A stretch of 64,000 nt of DNA from Bathymodiolus brooksi thiotrophic gill symbiont (lineage in GTDB: Bacteria; Pseudomonadota; Gammaproteobacteria; PS1; Pseudothioglobaceae), in NCBI RefSeq assembly GCF_903642095.1, contig NZ_CAHJWD020000056.1, positions 17,484 through 81,483 of the forward strand, given 5' to 3'. Below the pieces are notes generated by a model. The model ran no database searches and was not told the origin of the DNA. It saw only the letters and a program-made list of their open reading frames with translations. This document shows positions 17,769-26,481 of this stretch, piece after piece. A program made the position numbers and the translations under genes. Position 1 is the first letter of the stretch, and each line of letters opens with the position of its first letter.

Positions 17769-19355
17769 TTATTCTGCTTCTATAGTTGCTTCTTCTGCCA
17801 CTTTGGCTTCAGAATCATCTGTTTGTGGTTTATCCATAATGATTGCCTCACTCACCAATTGGTGTGCACTCATAATCATATAGGGGTCGAAATCAAATTT
17901 TGGTAACACTTTGCTGAATTGTGACTTACAAATTGCACAAATGGCAACCAGTGTATCAACCGCATCAGTCTTTTCTACTTCTTTCAATGCTTGCATTCTA
18001 GGCATTGCACCTTTAATACGAATCTCCATTAAGTCGTCTGTTAGCAGTCCGCCGCCGCCGCCACAACAAAAGGTTGATTCCATAATAGTACCACGCTCCA
18101 TATCTACGAAATTATTACAAACTGCTTTAATTACTTCACGCGGAAGAATGAACTGACCATTTGGGATGCCACCCATATTAGTCGCTCTCGCAACATTGCA
18201 AGAATCATGAAAAGTAACGGTTTTATCATCATTAGCAGATTTGTCAAATTTCAACTTATTGCGTTGAATTAAATCGTGCGTATATTCAATAATATGTTGT
18301 GGTTGTGGATAGCGAGAATCCAATTGATTCTGTAGTTTTAAAGCATATTTATCAGTTGTATCCGCACCTGCACCAACACCTGATAAAGTGTTCCAAAAAC
18401 TATAAGCCACACGCCAAGCATGACCGCACTCGCCTACCATAACACGAGAAACTTCAAGATCAAGTGCCGCCTTACGAATTCTAAGTGCTGCTTTACGCAT
18501 TATGTCGTAAGAGCCAATAAACATACCAAAATTTGCACCTTCAGAGGCATAAGAACTCATCGTCCAACTCACGCCATCTTGATGAAAAACTTTACCATAA
18601 CCAATCAAACCATCAATATGTGGCTCAGCAAAGAAATCTGCCGATGGGGTAATAAGTAAAATTTCAGCACCTTTAACATCCAATGGATATTTAACGGCAA
18701 CACCTGTTTCTTCTTCAATTTCCTCTTCAAGGTCAAGTAAGGTATCTCGTAGAGCTGGCTCAGGTAAACCCAAATTATTACCAATTGTAATTGCCTTGCC
18801 TAAAATTTGATTGCAATATTTTTGACCAAGTCCAACTGCATCCAATACTTCACGAGCTGCCATTGAAATCTCAGCAGTATCAATACCATAAGGGCAAAAC
18901 ACACTACAACGGCGACACTGTGAACATTGGTGAAAATAGTTATACCAATCATCCAGCATTTTATCGTCTAACTCTTTGGCACCAACTAATTTAGGAAAAT
19001 ATTTGCCTGCAAAAGTAAAATGACGGCGATAAACACTTCTGAATAAATCTTGACGAGCCACTGGCATATTTTTAGGATCTGACGAACCTAAAAAATAATG
19101 ACATTTATCTGTGCAAGCACCACATTTCACACAAGCATCTAAAAATACTTGAACTGAGCGATACTTAGACTTTAACTCACCCATTTTATTAATAGCAACT
19201 TCTTGCCAATTATCAACTTTTTCACCAGGGAAGCCTAAGGGTTTTTGAAATTCTTCAACAGATTTGAACGGGCCATTGCCAGCCATAATACCTTCGTTAA
19301 TCTTAGGAATTTCTAAATAAGTGGGTAATTTTGGTACTTCGAAATCGTTTGCCAT
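17769..19355 (-). CDS. dsrK: DsrK, HdrD-like iron-sulfur catalytic subunit
   Basis: Cytoplasmic subunit of DsrMKJOP thought to react with the DsrC trisulfide/dithiol. Two 4Fe-4S motifs, CVKCGACTDKCH (about 75) and CSQCRRCSVFCP (about 145), are followed by CCG-type noncubane cluster motifs: HDSCN (about 388), FCCGGGGGLL (about 435) and ICAICKSQF (about 475). The 528 residues fit the family. It starts 1 bp after dsrM ends, as expected for its membrane partner. Confidence 0.94.
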   Translation of the reverse strand: MANDFEVPKLPTYLEIPKINEGIMAGNGPFKSVEEFQKPLGFPGEKVDNWQEVAINKMGELKSKYRSVQVFLDACVKCGACTDKCHYFLGSSDPKNMPVARQDLFRSVYRRHFTFAGKYFPKLVGAKELDDKMLDDWYNYFHQCSQCRRCSVFCPYGIDTAEISMAAREVLDAVGLGQKYCNQILGKAITIGNNLGLPEPALRDTLLDLEEEIEEETGVAVKYPLDVKGAEILLITPSADFFAEPHIDGLIGYGKVFHQDGVSWTMSSYASEGANFGMFIGSYDIMRKAALRIRKAALDLEVSRVMVGECGHAWRVAYSFWNTLSGVGAGADTTDKYALKLQNQLDSRYPQPQHIIEYTHDLIQRNKLKFDKSANDDKTVTFHDSCNVARATNMGGIPNGQFILPREVIKAVCNNFVDMERGTIMESTFCCGGGGGLLTDDLMEIRIKGAMPRMQALKEVEKTDAVDTLVAICAICKSQFSKVLPKFDFDPYMIMSAHQLVSEAIIMDKPQTDDSEAKVAEEATIEAE

Positions 19356-19356
19356 G

Positions 19357-20130
19357 TTATTCGTCCTTACCTAATGTTTCGTTTAATCTAACTTCCTGCT
19401 CTTGTTCTTGCTTCAATGCCCATGGTGAAATATGACGCTTCTTGCGTGAATCATCCACTTGATTTCGTGTTGGACTAAAGAAAATACCGGGCACATGTAA
19501 TAATTTTGAAATTGGGAAAATTGCCAACAATGAAAATGCCAAGAAAATATGCACCAAAAAATGTATTTCTGTTGGTAAATTTGCCCAATCAAAACTCAGC
19601 AACCCAGAGGCAAAATTCTTCACCATAATAACATCAGTATGATTACTGGTAAATGTCATCACTACGCCACTCACGCCAATCACTAACAGTAAAAGCAACA
19701 TTAAGTAATCAGATGGAGCTGAAATATAACGAATACGCTCAACCACAAATCGACGACCCAGTAAGCCAAATAAACCGATAACCATGGCAAAAGCTGCGTA
19801 TTTAAATGGTTGAATCAATAAAAATATCTCAGGCAAATCACCTGGCCAAAAATAACGAGCATGACGAATTAAAACCAACAACAAGCCCACATGAAATAAC
19901 CAGCCAAACAACCAAGTCCACTTATTAGATTTAAATAGGCTTTCAAATAAAACAACTTCGCGTGCCAGTCGCATAACCACACCTGTTTGTGTCAATGGAG
20001 TTGGTGCAGTTGGAATTTTAAGAGGTGCAGGCGTTACCCAATATTGATAGATTTTTCTCGCCATACCAACAAGAAAAATCACCAAAGATAAGTAGAATAA
20101 AGCCGTAAAAAAAATACTTACTAAAGACAT
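19357..20130 (-). CDS. dsrM: DsrM, membrane cytochrome b-type subunit
   Basis: Inner-membrane anchor of DsrK, related to nitrate reductase NarI/HdrE, which binds heme b and exchanges electrons with quinone. The 257-residue product has about five to six hydrophobic helices with candidate heme histidines in WLFHVGLLLVLIRHARYF (about 80-97) and FLVHIFLAFS (about 210-220). The start at 20130 is chosen for the GAGGGC ribosome-binding site before it; the longer frame would run into the hairpin after dsrC. Confidence 0.92.
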   Translation of the reverse strand: MSLVSIFFTALFYLSLVIFLVGMARKIYQYWVTPAPLKIPTAPTPLTQTGVVMRLAREVVLFESLFKSNKWTWLFGWLFHVGLLLVLIRHARYFWPGDLPEIFLLIQPFKYAAFAMVIGLFGLLGRRFVVERIRYISAPSDYLMLLLLLVIGVSGVVMTFTSNHTDVIMVKNFASGLLSFDWANLPTEIHFLVHIFLAFSLLAIFPISKLLHVPGIFFSPTRNQVDDSRKKRHISPWALKQEQEQEVRLNETLGKDE

Positions 20131-20158
20131 ATTGCCCTCAAAAAATTTAAAATTTAGG

Positions 20159-20184
20159 AAAACACCCGAATAAACGGGTGTTTT
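20159..20184 (-). terminator. Intrinsic-terminator-like hairpin between dsrC and dsrM
   Basis: AAAACACCCG and CGGGTGTTTT form a perfect 10-bp stem around a 6-base loop, in the 100-bp gap after dsrC. On the minus strand the 3' arm ends in TTTT. It lies inside the dsr operon, so it would act as a partial terminator or as a 3' stabiliser of the dsrABEFHC message. Confidence 0.7.
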
Positions 20185-20230
20185 CAATTAATATTCACTT
20201 AAAAGACACTAGACCTTTTAAGTCAAATAT

Positions 20231-20554
20231 TTAGATACAACCAGTTGGCTTAGGAAGACCAGCAAAACGACAACCTTGCTTACCAGGGCCATATGGGAAT
20301 AAAGAATATAGGTACTTAGAGTTACCTTTTTCTTTACCAAATTGCTTGCCAATTGCCTTAGTTAATACACGAACCGCTGGTGCAATTTGATATTCTTCAA
20401 AGTAATCACGCAAGAAATTAATAACATCCCAATGTTCTACAGATAAATCAATATCATCACCTTTTGCCATTTCTACAGCAATCTCCTTTGTCCAATCTTT
20501 AAGATCTACCAAAAAACCCTCTTCATCTACTTCTGCGCCTAAAATATCAGCCAT
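20231..20554 (-). CDS. dsrC: DsrC, sulfur-carrier substrate protein of DsrAB
   Basis: Small protein that carries sulfur as a persulfide/trisulfide between DsrEFH, DsrAB and DsrK. The 107 residues end in the flexible arm KQGCRFAGLPKPTGCI with both redox cysteines, Cys95 and the penultimate Cys106, spaced 11 apart as in Allochromatium. Two cysteines distinguish true DsrC from TusE. It is followed by a 100-bp gap with a hairpin, unlike the tight spacing elsewhere in the operon, which may give it extra transcript. A paralogue with one cysteine is at 39413-39703. Confidence 0.96.
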   Translation of the reverse strand: MADILGAEVDEEGFLVDLKDWTKEIAVEMAKGDDIDLSVEHWDVINFLRDYFEEYQIAPAVRVLTKAIGKQFGKEKGNSKYLYSLFPYGPGKQGCRFAGLPKPTGCI

Positions 20555-20578
20555 TTTTTACTCCTATATAAAATTAAA

Positions 20579-20875
20579 TTAAAGCCATGAAACTGCAGTT
20601 CCATGCTCCACAACTAAATCAACAAAACCTGCATAATCAACTAATTTGATATTGTCTGCAACCTTTGATGAAATTCCTCTCGCTTCAACATCTCCCTGCA
20701 ATGCAAACACTCTACCTTGTGCTGCCAAATCGGCAAGCATGGGTGATTTTGTGTTTTTTGCAGCGGAAATAACACCATCTTCAATAAGTAAAATAACACT
20801 ACTGTCGTCAATTGTATTTAAACAAGACTGCAATGAATTACGCTCAAAAGATGATTTGTTTACTGTATGTAACAT
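20579..20875 (-). CDS. dsrH: DsrH, TusB-like subunit of the DsrEFH sulfurtransferase
   Basis: A 98-residue cytoplasmic protein of the DsrH/TusB family. It contains the conserved N-terminal cysteine (Cys18, in LQSCLNT), VILLIEDGVISA (about 28-39) and ALQGDVEARGI (about 58-68). It forms a heterohexamer with DsrE and DsrF. Spacing is 12 bp from dsrF and 24 bp to dsrC. Confidence 0.93.
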   Translation of the reverse strand: MLHTVNKSSFERNSLQSCLNTIDDSSVILLIEDGVISAAKNTKSPMLADLAAQGRVFALQGDVEARGISSKVADNIKLVDYAGFVDLVVEHGTAVSWL

Positions 20876-20887
20876 ATTAAACTCCTC

Positions 20888-21292
20888 TTAAAAACTTAAA
20901 CAGACATCTTGATCAGACATCAATTTAGTCAATTCGGCATTAGAAACCACTTGAATACTTGGCTTTTCCGCCCAGTCTTCATCTTCATCTTCCCAAACCA
21001 AAGGCATTAAGTCATCTATACTCAAGCCTCTTTCTTCTAAAGATTCTGCTGAGACAAAAAGTTGCTTAATATCGTAATCGCCAAGCGCATGATAAGTCTT
21101 AGAAAAGTTTTTCATACCAATGCCTTCAGGATTTTGACCCTCAACAATTTGATACACGCCATCGTCAATAAACGCCAATGATACATCTTGCTCAAAAGCT
21201 GCAGCAATCAACACTACTTCTAATGACTCTAAGGCATATACTGTGCCGTAAGGTGCCTTACGGTTTAAATACATAAATTTCTTTGTCGCCAT
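20888..21292 (-). CDS. dsrF: DsrF, TusC-like subunit of the DsrEFH sulfurtransferase
   Basis: The 134-residue product from the ATG at 21292 matches DsrF/TusC: FMYLNRKAPYGTVYALESLEV (about 6-25), AFEQDVSLAFIDDGVYQI (about 33-50). The only cysteine is near the C-terminus (Cys130), so it is not obviously the sulfur-accepting subunit. A TTG four codons upstream is open but the GGAG ribosome-binding site favours 21292. It starts 1 bp after dsrE ends. Confidence 0.93.
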   Translation of the reverse strand: MATKKFMYLNRKAPYGTVYALESLEVVLIAAAFEQDVSLAFIDDGVYQIVEGQNPEGIGMKNFSKTYHALGDYDIKQLFVSAESLEERGLSIDDLMPLVWEDEDEDWAEKPSIQVVSNAELTKLMSDQDVCLSF

Positions 21293-21293
21293 C

Positions 21294-21695
21294 TTAGTCT
21301 CCAAATACCACTAAACGATCAGATTGAATACCTGCTTCAATCAACTGACCCAAACCTGAAATACGGAAAGCTGGGTGAATGTTATTACCATCAATACCAT
21401 TCTTACTTGCTTCACCTTCATCCAACATACCACGGCGAAGTGCAGCAGCTACACAAACGACCAACTCAGGTTCACCATCAGCATTTTTAATATCTAACTC
21501 AGCCCATTGGTTCACGACATTGCGGTCATCTTGCGGTGGAATAGTAAAACGCGAAGCGTTGTCAACCCCATCATGATAGAAAAACACACGAAAAATCTCG
21601 TGTCCTTTGGCAATCGCCGCCTTAGCAAACTGATACGCTGTATCAGACGCTTGGTGCTGATAAGGACCTTCGTTAATTTGAATAGAAATCTTCAT
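21294..21695 (-). CDS. dsrE: DsrE, TusD-like sulfur-accepting subunit
   Basis: The 133-residue protein has the DsrE fold with the active-site cysteine at Cys81 in LVVCVAAALRRGML, equivalent to the persulfide-carrying Cys78 of Allochromatium DsrE. It receives sulfur from upstream carriers and passes it to DsrC. Other matching segments are INEGPYQHQASDTAYQFA (about 7-24) and FFYHDGV (about 38-44). It lies 11 bp after dsrB and is effectively contiguous with dsrF. Confidence 0.95.
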   Translation of the reverse strand: MKISIQINEGPYQHQASDTAYQFAKAAIAKGHEIFRVFFYHDGVDNASRFTIPPQDDRNVVNQWAELDIKNADGEPELVVCVAAALRRGMLDEGEASKNGIDGNNIHPAFRISGLGQLIEAGIQSDRLVVFGD

Positions 21696-21706
21696 TTAAA
21701 CGCTCC

Positions 21707-22780
21707 TTAGAAACGGATATAAGCTGATGAATTAAGCTGATGACGCGTACCTTTCCAGTCAGAAACATGGAACTTAGTGAACGGTAATCCAGTCTTTTCA
21801 AAGAATGCTGGCCAGCCAATACGCTCAACCCATTCCCCTACTCTTTCCCAATCACGAGCATCGGCTTTATACACGGCTAAAATCTTCTTAACCACGGCAC
21901 CTACTTCTGGCCATCTTGGTGGATTATTTGGTAAGCCTGCTGCTACCAACTTCTGGAATGAAGGCTTAGAGCGTGCATTTGAGTGCTTACCACCAATCCA
22001 GATAGCAATCTTAGAATGCTCAGGATCGTTAATTTGCATTGGCGGACAAGGTGGAAAACATGCGCCACAACAAATACATTTCTTCTCATCAACTTCCAAT
22101 GTTGGCTTGCCGTTAACCATTGCAGGACGAATCGCAGCAACAGGACAACGAGCAACAACTGTTGGACGCTCACAAACATTAGCCACTAAATCGTGGTTAA
22201 TTTTAGGTGGCTTAGTGTGTTGAATGTTAATCGCAATATCACCGTGACCACCACAGTTAATCTGACAACAGGAGGTAGTCATATGAACACGATTTGGCAT
22301 TTCTTCTTTTTTGTATTCATCATACAATTCATCCATCAATGCTTTTACCACGCCCGATGCATCTGTGCCTGGAATATCACAATGTAACCAACCTTGGGTA
22401 TGTGAAATCATTGATACTGTTGGACCTGTGCCACCTACTGGAAAACCAGCAGATTCTAATGCTTTAATCAAAGGATTAACTTTTGCTTCAGCGTCCACCA
22501 TAAACTCAACATTTGAGCGAATAGTAAAACGAATGTAACCATCGCCAAACTCATCAGCAATATCTGCTAATTTTTTAATTGTATATACATCCATCTGTCT
22601 TTGTGTACCGCAACGAATAGTCCAAACTTCTTCATTGTGCTTTGAAGTATGGTGTAATACACCCGGACGAGGACGATCATGATAAGCCCACTGGCCGTAG
22701 TTACGACGCATTGTTGGGTGCATATATTGAATAGGATCAGGGCAACCTGATTCGATAGGCATTCTTACTGGTTCAGCCAT
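21707..22780 (-). CDS. dsrB: Dissimilatory sulfite reductase beta subunit (reverse type)
   Basis: Cytoplasmic subunit of the siroheme/4Fe-4S enzyme that, with DsrA, oxidises DsrC-bound sulfur to sulfite. The 357 residues show the siroheme/cluster cysteines in TTSCCQINCGGHGD (about 167-180) and RCPVAAIRP, and a ferredoxin domain KCICCGACFPPCPPM (about 234-248). The reverse (oxidative) direction is inferred from the dsrEFH, dsrL, dsrN and dsrR context. It is 37 bp after dsrA. Confidence 0.96.
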   Translation of the reverse strand: MAEPVRMPIESGCPDPIQYMHPTMRRNYGQWAYHDRPRPGVLHHTSKHNEEVWTIRCGTQRQMDVYTIKKLADIADEFGDGYIRFTIRSNVEFMVDAEAKVNPLIKALESAGFPVGGTGPTVSMISHTQGWLHCDIPGTDASGVVKALMDELYDEYKKEEMPNRVHMTTSCCQINCGGHGDIAINIQHTKPPKINHDLVANVCERPTVVARCPVAAIRPAMVNGKPTLEVDEKKCICCGACFPPCPPMQINDPEHSKIAIWIGGKHSNARSKPSFQKLVAAGLPNNPPRWPEVGAVVKKILAVYKADARDWERVGEWVERIGWPAFFEKTGLPFTKFHVSDWKGTRHQLNSSAYIRF

Positions 22781-22817
22781 AATATTTTCTCCTAATGTTA
22801 TTTAATAAATTTTATGA

Positions 22818-24122
22818 TTATGCGCTTGCTTCGGCTTTATTTTCAAACCATTTAGTCGCTTCTTCGTCCCACTTGTCCATACGAACATAAGACATATAAC
22901 GCGGTGACTCAACCATATTTGGATTAACTTCTAAGCCAATGCCTTCCATAAAGTTAACAATGCCGATTCTTTCAATCATTTCACCAGTGCGTTCATGCTC
23001 TAGTGCATTTTCAGCAAAGAAATCAATTACTTCACCAGCCAATTCTTCAATTGCCTCGTAATCTTCTTCACTTTCAAGTTTCATAAATGGAACAACAACT
23101 GTGCCAAACAAATCACCAATCTTCAATGTGCGTTTACCACCCATGCAAATAGTTACGCCTTTATCATCACCTGTTGCTAAAATCGCACCTTCAGTAGCAT
23201 CTTTAATATAATTGTGAGTAAGTGGCGAAGTTACATTTAAACAATGCATACACTTAACGCAGTTTTTGTTGTCAATTGTCAATGAAGTATCAGATTCAAC
23301 TTTCATTGCCTGAGTAGGGCAACGCGAAGTAATATTGTCAACCACATACTCCATACCTTTGTCTGCTACCATTGCTTTCCATGCATCTTGGTTGATTTTA
23401 ATATCATCTCTCCAAGTGCCAATAGTTGAAAAGTCTGAACGCTCAATAGAATTCATACAGTCGTTAGCACAACCTGAAACTTTAAATTTCATTTTGTATG
23501 GTAATGCTGGACGATGCATATCATCAAGAAATGCGTTTACTAATGTACGCAATGCTGCTTGCTCATTTGTATTTGACATTTCACAACGCGCTGCACCAAC
23601 ACAAGACATACCAGTACGCACTGCAGGACCTGCACCACCCATATCAAAACCATAATCATTAAACTTGTTAAAAATAGTTTGTGTGGTTTCTTCAGTTGCA
23701 CCTTGAAGCATAATATCGCCTGACTGACCATGAAATGCAATTAAACCAGAACCGCCGTTATCAACAAACATATCGCACATATCTCTTAATAACTTAGAAG
23801 TGTAATGCATACCTGCTGGTGGCTGAATTCTTAATGTGTGAAATTCACCAGCATCTTTGAATTTAAATTCGCCGTTTTCGTCCTTAAGTTCATTAAAGCG
23901 TGGGATAACGCCACCACCATAACCAACAACACCAACTGTGCCGCCTTTCCAGTAACCTTTCTTAGTCACATACGATGTTTCAAGTGTTGCCAAAACATCA
24001 CGAACCATACTGGCACCTGTGTGATCATCTTGTGCTAAACGCTTAAGGCCTGTTACGAACGAAGGCCATGGACCATTCTCCAACTCATCAAGGTTGGGCG
24101 TGTTATATAACTCTTTTGCCAT
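22818..24122 (-). CDS. dsrA: Dissimilatory sulfite reductase alpha subunit (reverse type)
   Basis: First gene of the operon. The 434 residues contain the siroheme and 4Fe-4S cysteines in SCVGAARCEMSN (about 174-185) and SGCANDCMNS (about 211-220) plus a ferredoxin motif NCVKCMHCLNVTSP (about 284-297). An AGGAGA-like ribosome-binding site (GGAGAAA) precedes the ATG. The upstream 360 bp hold no gene and include one dispersed repeat. A sulfate-reducer enzyme is unlikely given dsrEFH and dsrL. Confidence 0.96.
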   Translation of the reverse strand: MAKELYNTPNLDELENGPWPSFVTGLKRLAQDDHTGASMVRDVLATLETSYVTKKGYWKGGTVGVVGYGGGVIPRFNELKDENGEFKFKDAGEFHTLRIQPPAGMHYTSKLLRDMCDMFVDNGGSGLIAFHGQSGDIMLQGATEETTQTIFNKFNDYGFDMGGAGPAVRTGMSCVGAARCEMSNTNEQAALRTLVNAFLDDMHRPALPYKMKFKVSGCANDCMNSIERSDFSTIGTWRDDIKINQDAWKAMVADKGMEYVVDNITSRCPTQAMKVESDTSLTIDNKNCVKCMHCLNVTSPLTHNYIKDATEGAILATGDDKGVTICMGGKRTLKIGDLFGTVVVPFMKLESEEDYEAIEELAGEVIDFFAENALEHERTGEMIERIGIVNFMEGIGLEVNPNMVESPRYMSYVRMDKWDEEATKWFENKAEASA

Positions 24123-24383
24123 TTTATTTCTCCAATAGTTTTAATAAATTTCCTAATTCTTATAGAAAAGGAAATGTGAACGGAGGTATTATACTCAAAA
24201 CGCAAGAAAATTCCCCATTTTATTAGTGATATCTAGGACTATCTCTTAGGGGGTAGATTGGTTTTTCTTTTAAAAAATTAGGTGATAACAATAAAGTCAA
24301 CCTAGGCGGTATTAACATTAGCAACACCAATAACAATTATGTTAATTGCAATTATTTAAGAGCAATGTTAATCAATACTTTAT
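24123..24383 (-). promoter_or_regulatory. dsr operon upstream region
   Basis: About 260 bp without a gene before dsrA, very AT-rich. Read on the minus strand it has several weak promoter-like pairs: TTGACT at 24295-24300, and TTGCTC followed 18 bp later by CATAAT. None is close enough to consensus to be named as the start. No clear regulator palindrome was seen. The repeat at 24384-24484 lies immediately upstream. Confidence 0.4.
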
Positions 24384-24484
24384 GAAACCTTTGCACAAAT
24401 ATGGATGATTAGCAGAATTCAATTTTTACCAAGTTGGTAAAAAGTGAATTTTTGATGATTATTCATAATTTATGCAAAGGTCTC
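24384..24484. repeat. Dispersed palindromic repeat, long copy upstream of dsrA
   Basis: A 101-bp element from GAAACCTTTGCACAAATATG to AATTTATGCAAAGGTCTC. It matches the 74-bp copy at 7431 but has an extra 27-bp segment whose core TTTTACCAAGTTGGTAAAA is itself a perfect palindrome about a central G. It lies 1 bp outside the gltD stop codon and could act as its terminator or as a spacer for the dsr promoter region. Confidence 0.85.
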
Positions 24485-24485
24485 T

Positions 24486-25919
24486 TTATGCTAAATATTC
24501 ATCAACTTTAGTAGCAACACCACGACCTTCATTGATTGCCCACACTACCAAGGATTGACCACGACGACAATCGCCCGCAGTGAAAATCCCTGCTTGAGAA
24601 GTAGCATATTCGCCATAATTCGCTTGATAGTTACCGCACTTATCAAGATCAATATCTGCATCATTACTTAAATAATGTTCTGGGGCGATAAAACCCATTG
24701 ATAAAAGCACCAATTGCGTGTCCCAAATTTTTTCACTGCCGTCAATTTCAATCAACTGACCTTCTTTAAAATCAACATTGACTGTGTTAAGTCCAACAAC
24801 TTTACCACGCTCATCCTTGACAAATGACTTGGTCATTAAGTGATATTGCCTAGGATCTGCACCAAATACTTCTGCTACTTCGGCATGACCATAATCCACA
24901 CGATAAATCAATGGCCAAAGTGGCCAAGGATTACTTTCTGCACGGTCTTCAGGAGGTTTGCCCATTAACTCAAAATTCACAATTGACTTTGCACCTTGAC
25001 GCAACGCTGTGCCAATACAATCTGTGCCTGTATCGCCACCACCAATCACAATCACATCTTTGCCTTTAGCGGATAATTCTGAATCATCAGCATGCCCAGT
25101 GTTTAATAAACTTTGCGTATTGCTAGTCAAATATTCCATCGCCAAATGCACACCGTGTGCATCACGATTATCTACTGGTAAATCACGCGCTTGTGTTGCA
25201 CCCGTGGTAAATACCAATGCATCAAAATCTTTTTGCAATTGCTTAGTGCTAATGTCTTTACCAACATTAACATTGGTAATAAAATCAATGCCCGATTCTT
25301 TGAGTAAATTCACACGACGATCAACCACCTCTTTGCCGAGTTTCATATTAGGGATGCCATACATTAATAAACCACCAATGCGATCAGAACGCTCAAAAAC
25401 GCTCACGCTATGTCCTAGTTTATTAAGCTCTTCTGCTGTCGCTAAGCCCGCAGGTCCAGAGCCGACCACTGCTACTTTTTTTCCTGTGCGATACAAGACT
25501 TTATGTGGCTGAATCCAATTCTCATCAAAACCACGGTCAACAATGGCTTGCTCAATATTTTTAATCGTTACTGCTGGATTGTTTAATCCTAATACACACG
25601 AACCCTCACAAGGTGCGGGGCAAACTCGCCCTGTGAATTCTGGAAAATTATTGGTTTTATGTAAACGCGTTAATGCCTCTTGCCATTTGTCGTGATAAAC
25701 CAAATCATTCCATTCAGGGATTAAATTATCAACGGGACAGCCGTTACTTGATTGACAAAAGGGCACACCACAGTCCATACATCTTGCCCCTTGGTCTTGC
25801 AAATGTGCAACATCATGCGTGCCAGTAAAAATTTCATCATAATCTTTAATGCGCAGTTCAACAGAACGATATGCCTCAGTTTTTCTATCAAATTCCTTAA
25901 ATCCAGTTACTTTTCCCAT
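24486..25919 (-). CDS. gltD: Glutamate synthase small subunit (GltD) or related NAD(P)H:acceptor flavoprotein
   Basis: Iron-sulfur flavoprotein that feeds NADPH electrons to glutamate synthase. The 477 residues show [10 protein letters not shown] and [14 protein letters not shown] (about 47-72), [11 protein letters not shown] (about 97-107), the FAD motif [13 protein letters not shown] (about 152-164) and the NADP motif GGGDTGTDC (about 293-301). The start [10 protein letters not shown] is typical GltD. No gltB partner is within the window, and the gene is directly upstream of dsrA on the same strand. DsrL belongs to the same superfamily, so a link to sulfur metabolism is possible but unproven. 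Confidence 0.9.
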   Translation of the reverse strand: MGKVTGFKEFDRKTEAYRSVELRIKDYDEIFTGTHDVAHLQDQGARCMDCGVPFCQSSNGCPVDNLIPEWNDLVYHDKWQEALTRLHKTNNFPEFTGRVCPAPCEGSCVLGLNNPAVTIKNIEQAIVDRGFDENWIQPHKVLYRTGKKVAVVGSGPAGLATAEELNKLGHSVSVFERSDRIGGLLMYGIPNMKLGKEVVDRRVNLLKESGIDFITNVNVGKDISTKQLQKDFDALVFTTGATQARDLPVDNRDAHGVHLAMEYLTSNTQSLLNTGHADDSELSAKGKDVIVIGGGDTGTDCIGTALRQGAKSIVNFELMGKPPEDRAESNPWPLWPLIYRVDYGHAEVAEVFGADPRQYHLMTKSFVKDERGKVVGLNTVNVDFKEGQLIEIDGSEKIWDTQLVLLSMGFIAPEHYLSNDADIDLDKCGNYQANYGEYATSQAGIFTAGDCRRGQSLVVWAINEGRGVATKVDEYLA

Positions 25920-25971
25920 TGTTCATCATCGTCTAAAATATCAAGGTGCATAATTATGCCATAAATTCATC

Positions 25972-26000
25972 TTGTCTATCAATCATAATGACTGTATAAT
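25972..26000 (+). promoter_or_regulatory. Sigma70-type promoter for rplS
   Basis: TTGTCT at 25972-25977 and a consensus TATAAT at 25995-26000 are separated by 17 bp, 37 bp before the rplS start. This is the best promoter seen in the window and fits an rplS detached from its usual rpsP-rimM-trmD neighbours. Confidence 0.7.
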
Positions 26001-26037
26001 TGTCCCTTTTTATAGATTTGAAAGAAGGAATATAGTC

Positions 26038-26391
26038 ATGAATGTAATTGACCAAATTGAAAGTGAGCAGTTAAGAACCGACCTCCCTGAATTTTCATCA
26101 GGCGACACAATAGTTGTGCAAGTTAAGGTGCGTGAAGGCGATCGTGAAAGATTACAAGCATTTGAAGGCGTGGTAATCGCTAAGAAAAACCGGGGCATTG
26201 GTTCTGCCTTTACAGTTAGAAAAATTTCTCACGGTGAAGGTGTTGAGCGTGTTTTTCAAACACATTCTAAAATGATTGACTCAGTAGAAGTCAAGCGTCG
26301 TGGTAAAGTTCGCCAAGCCAAGTTATATTATCTTCGTGGCCTTACTGGTAAGAAAGCAAGAATTAAAGAAAAATTGGCGACCAAGAAATAA
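26038..26391 (+). CDS. rplS: Ribosomal protein L19
   Basis: 50S subunit protein at the 30S-50S interface. The 117 residues include [40 protein letters not shown] and [12 protein letters not shown], all typical L19. The start at 26038 is supported by an AAGGAA ribosome-binding site; an upstream extension to 25972 covers the promoter and is not coding. It is followed by a strong terminator, so it forms its own transcription unit. Confidence 0.97.
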   Translation: MNVIDQIESEQLRTDLPEFSSGDTIVVQVKVREGDRERLQAFEGVVIAKKNRGIGSAFTVRKISHGEGVERVFQTHSKMIDSVEVKRRGKVRQAKLYYLRGLTGKKARIKEKLATKK

Positions 26392-26410
26392 AAGTCATCC
26401 CATTTTTTTA

Positions 26411-26440
26411 AAAATACCGACAATCAGTCGGTATTTTTTT
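26411..26440 (+). terminator. Intrinsic terminator after rplS
   Basis: AAAATACCGAC and GTCGGTATTTT form an 11-bp stem with an AATCA loop, ending in a T-run, 20 bp after the rplS stop. A strong rho-independent terminator. Confidence 0.9.
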
Positions 26441-26481
26441 GTCTAAAATTCAATACTACATTAACCCTATTACAACTTACT

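Noticed and set aside
20131-20187. Longer N-terminus for dsrM
   Set aside because: It would translate through the hairpin after dsrC and start without a ribosome-binding site.
25009-25512. A 167-codon plus-strand frame
   Set aside because: Antisense to gltD, whose motifs are intact; no independent coding signal.
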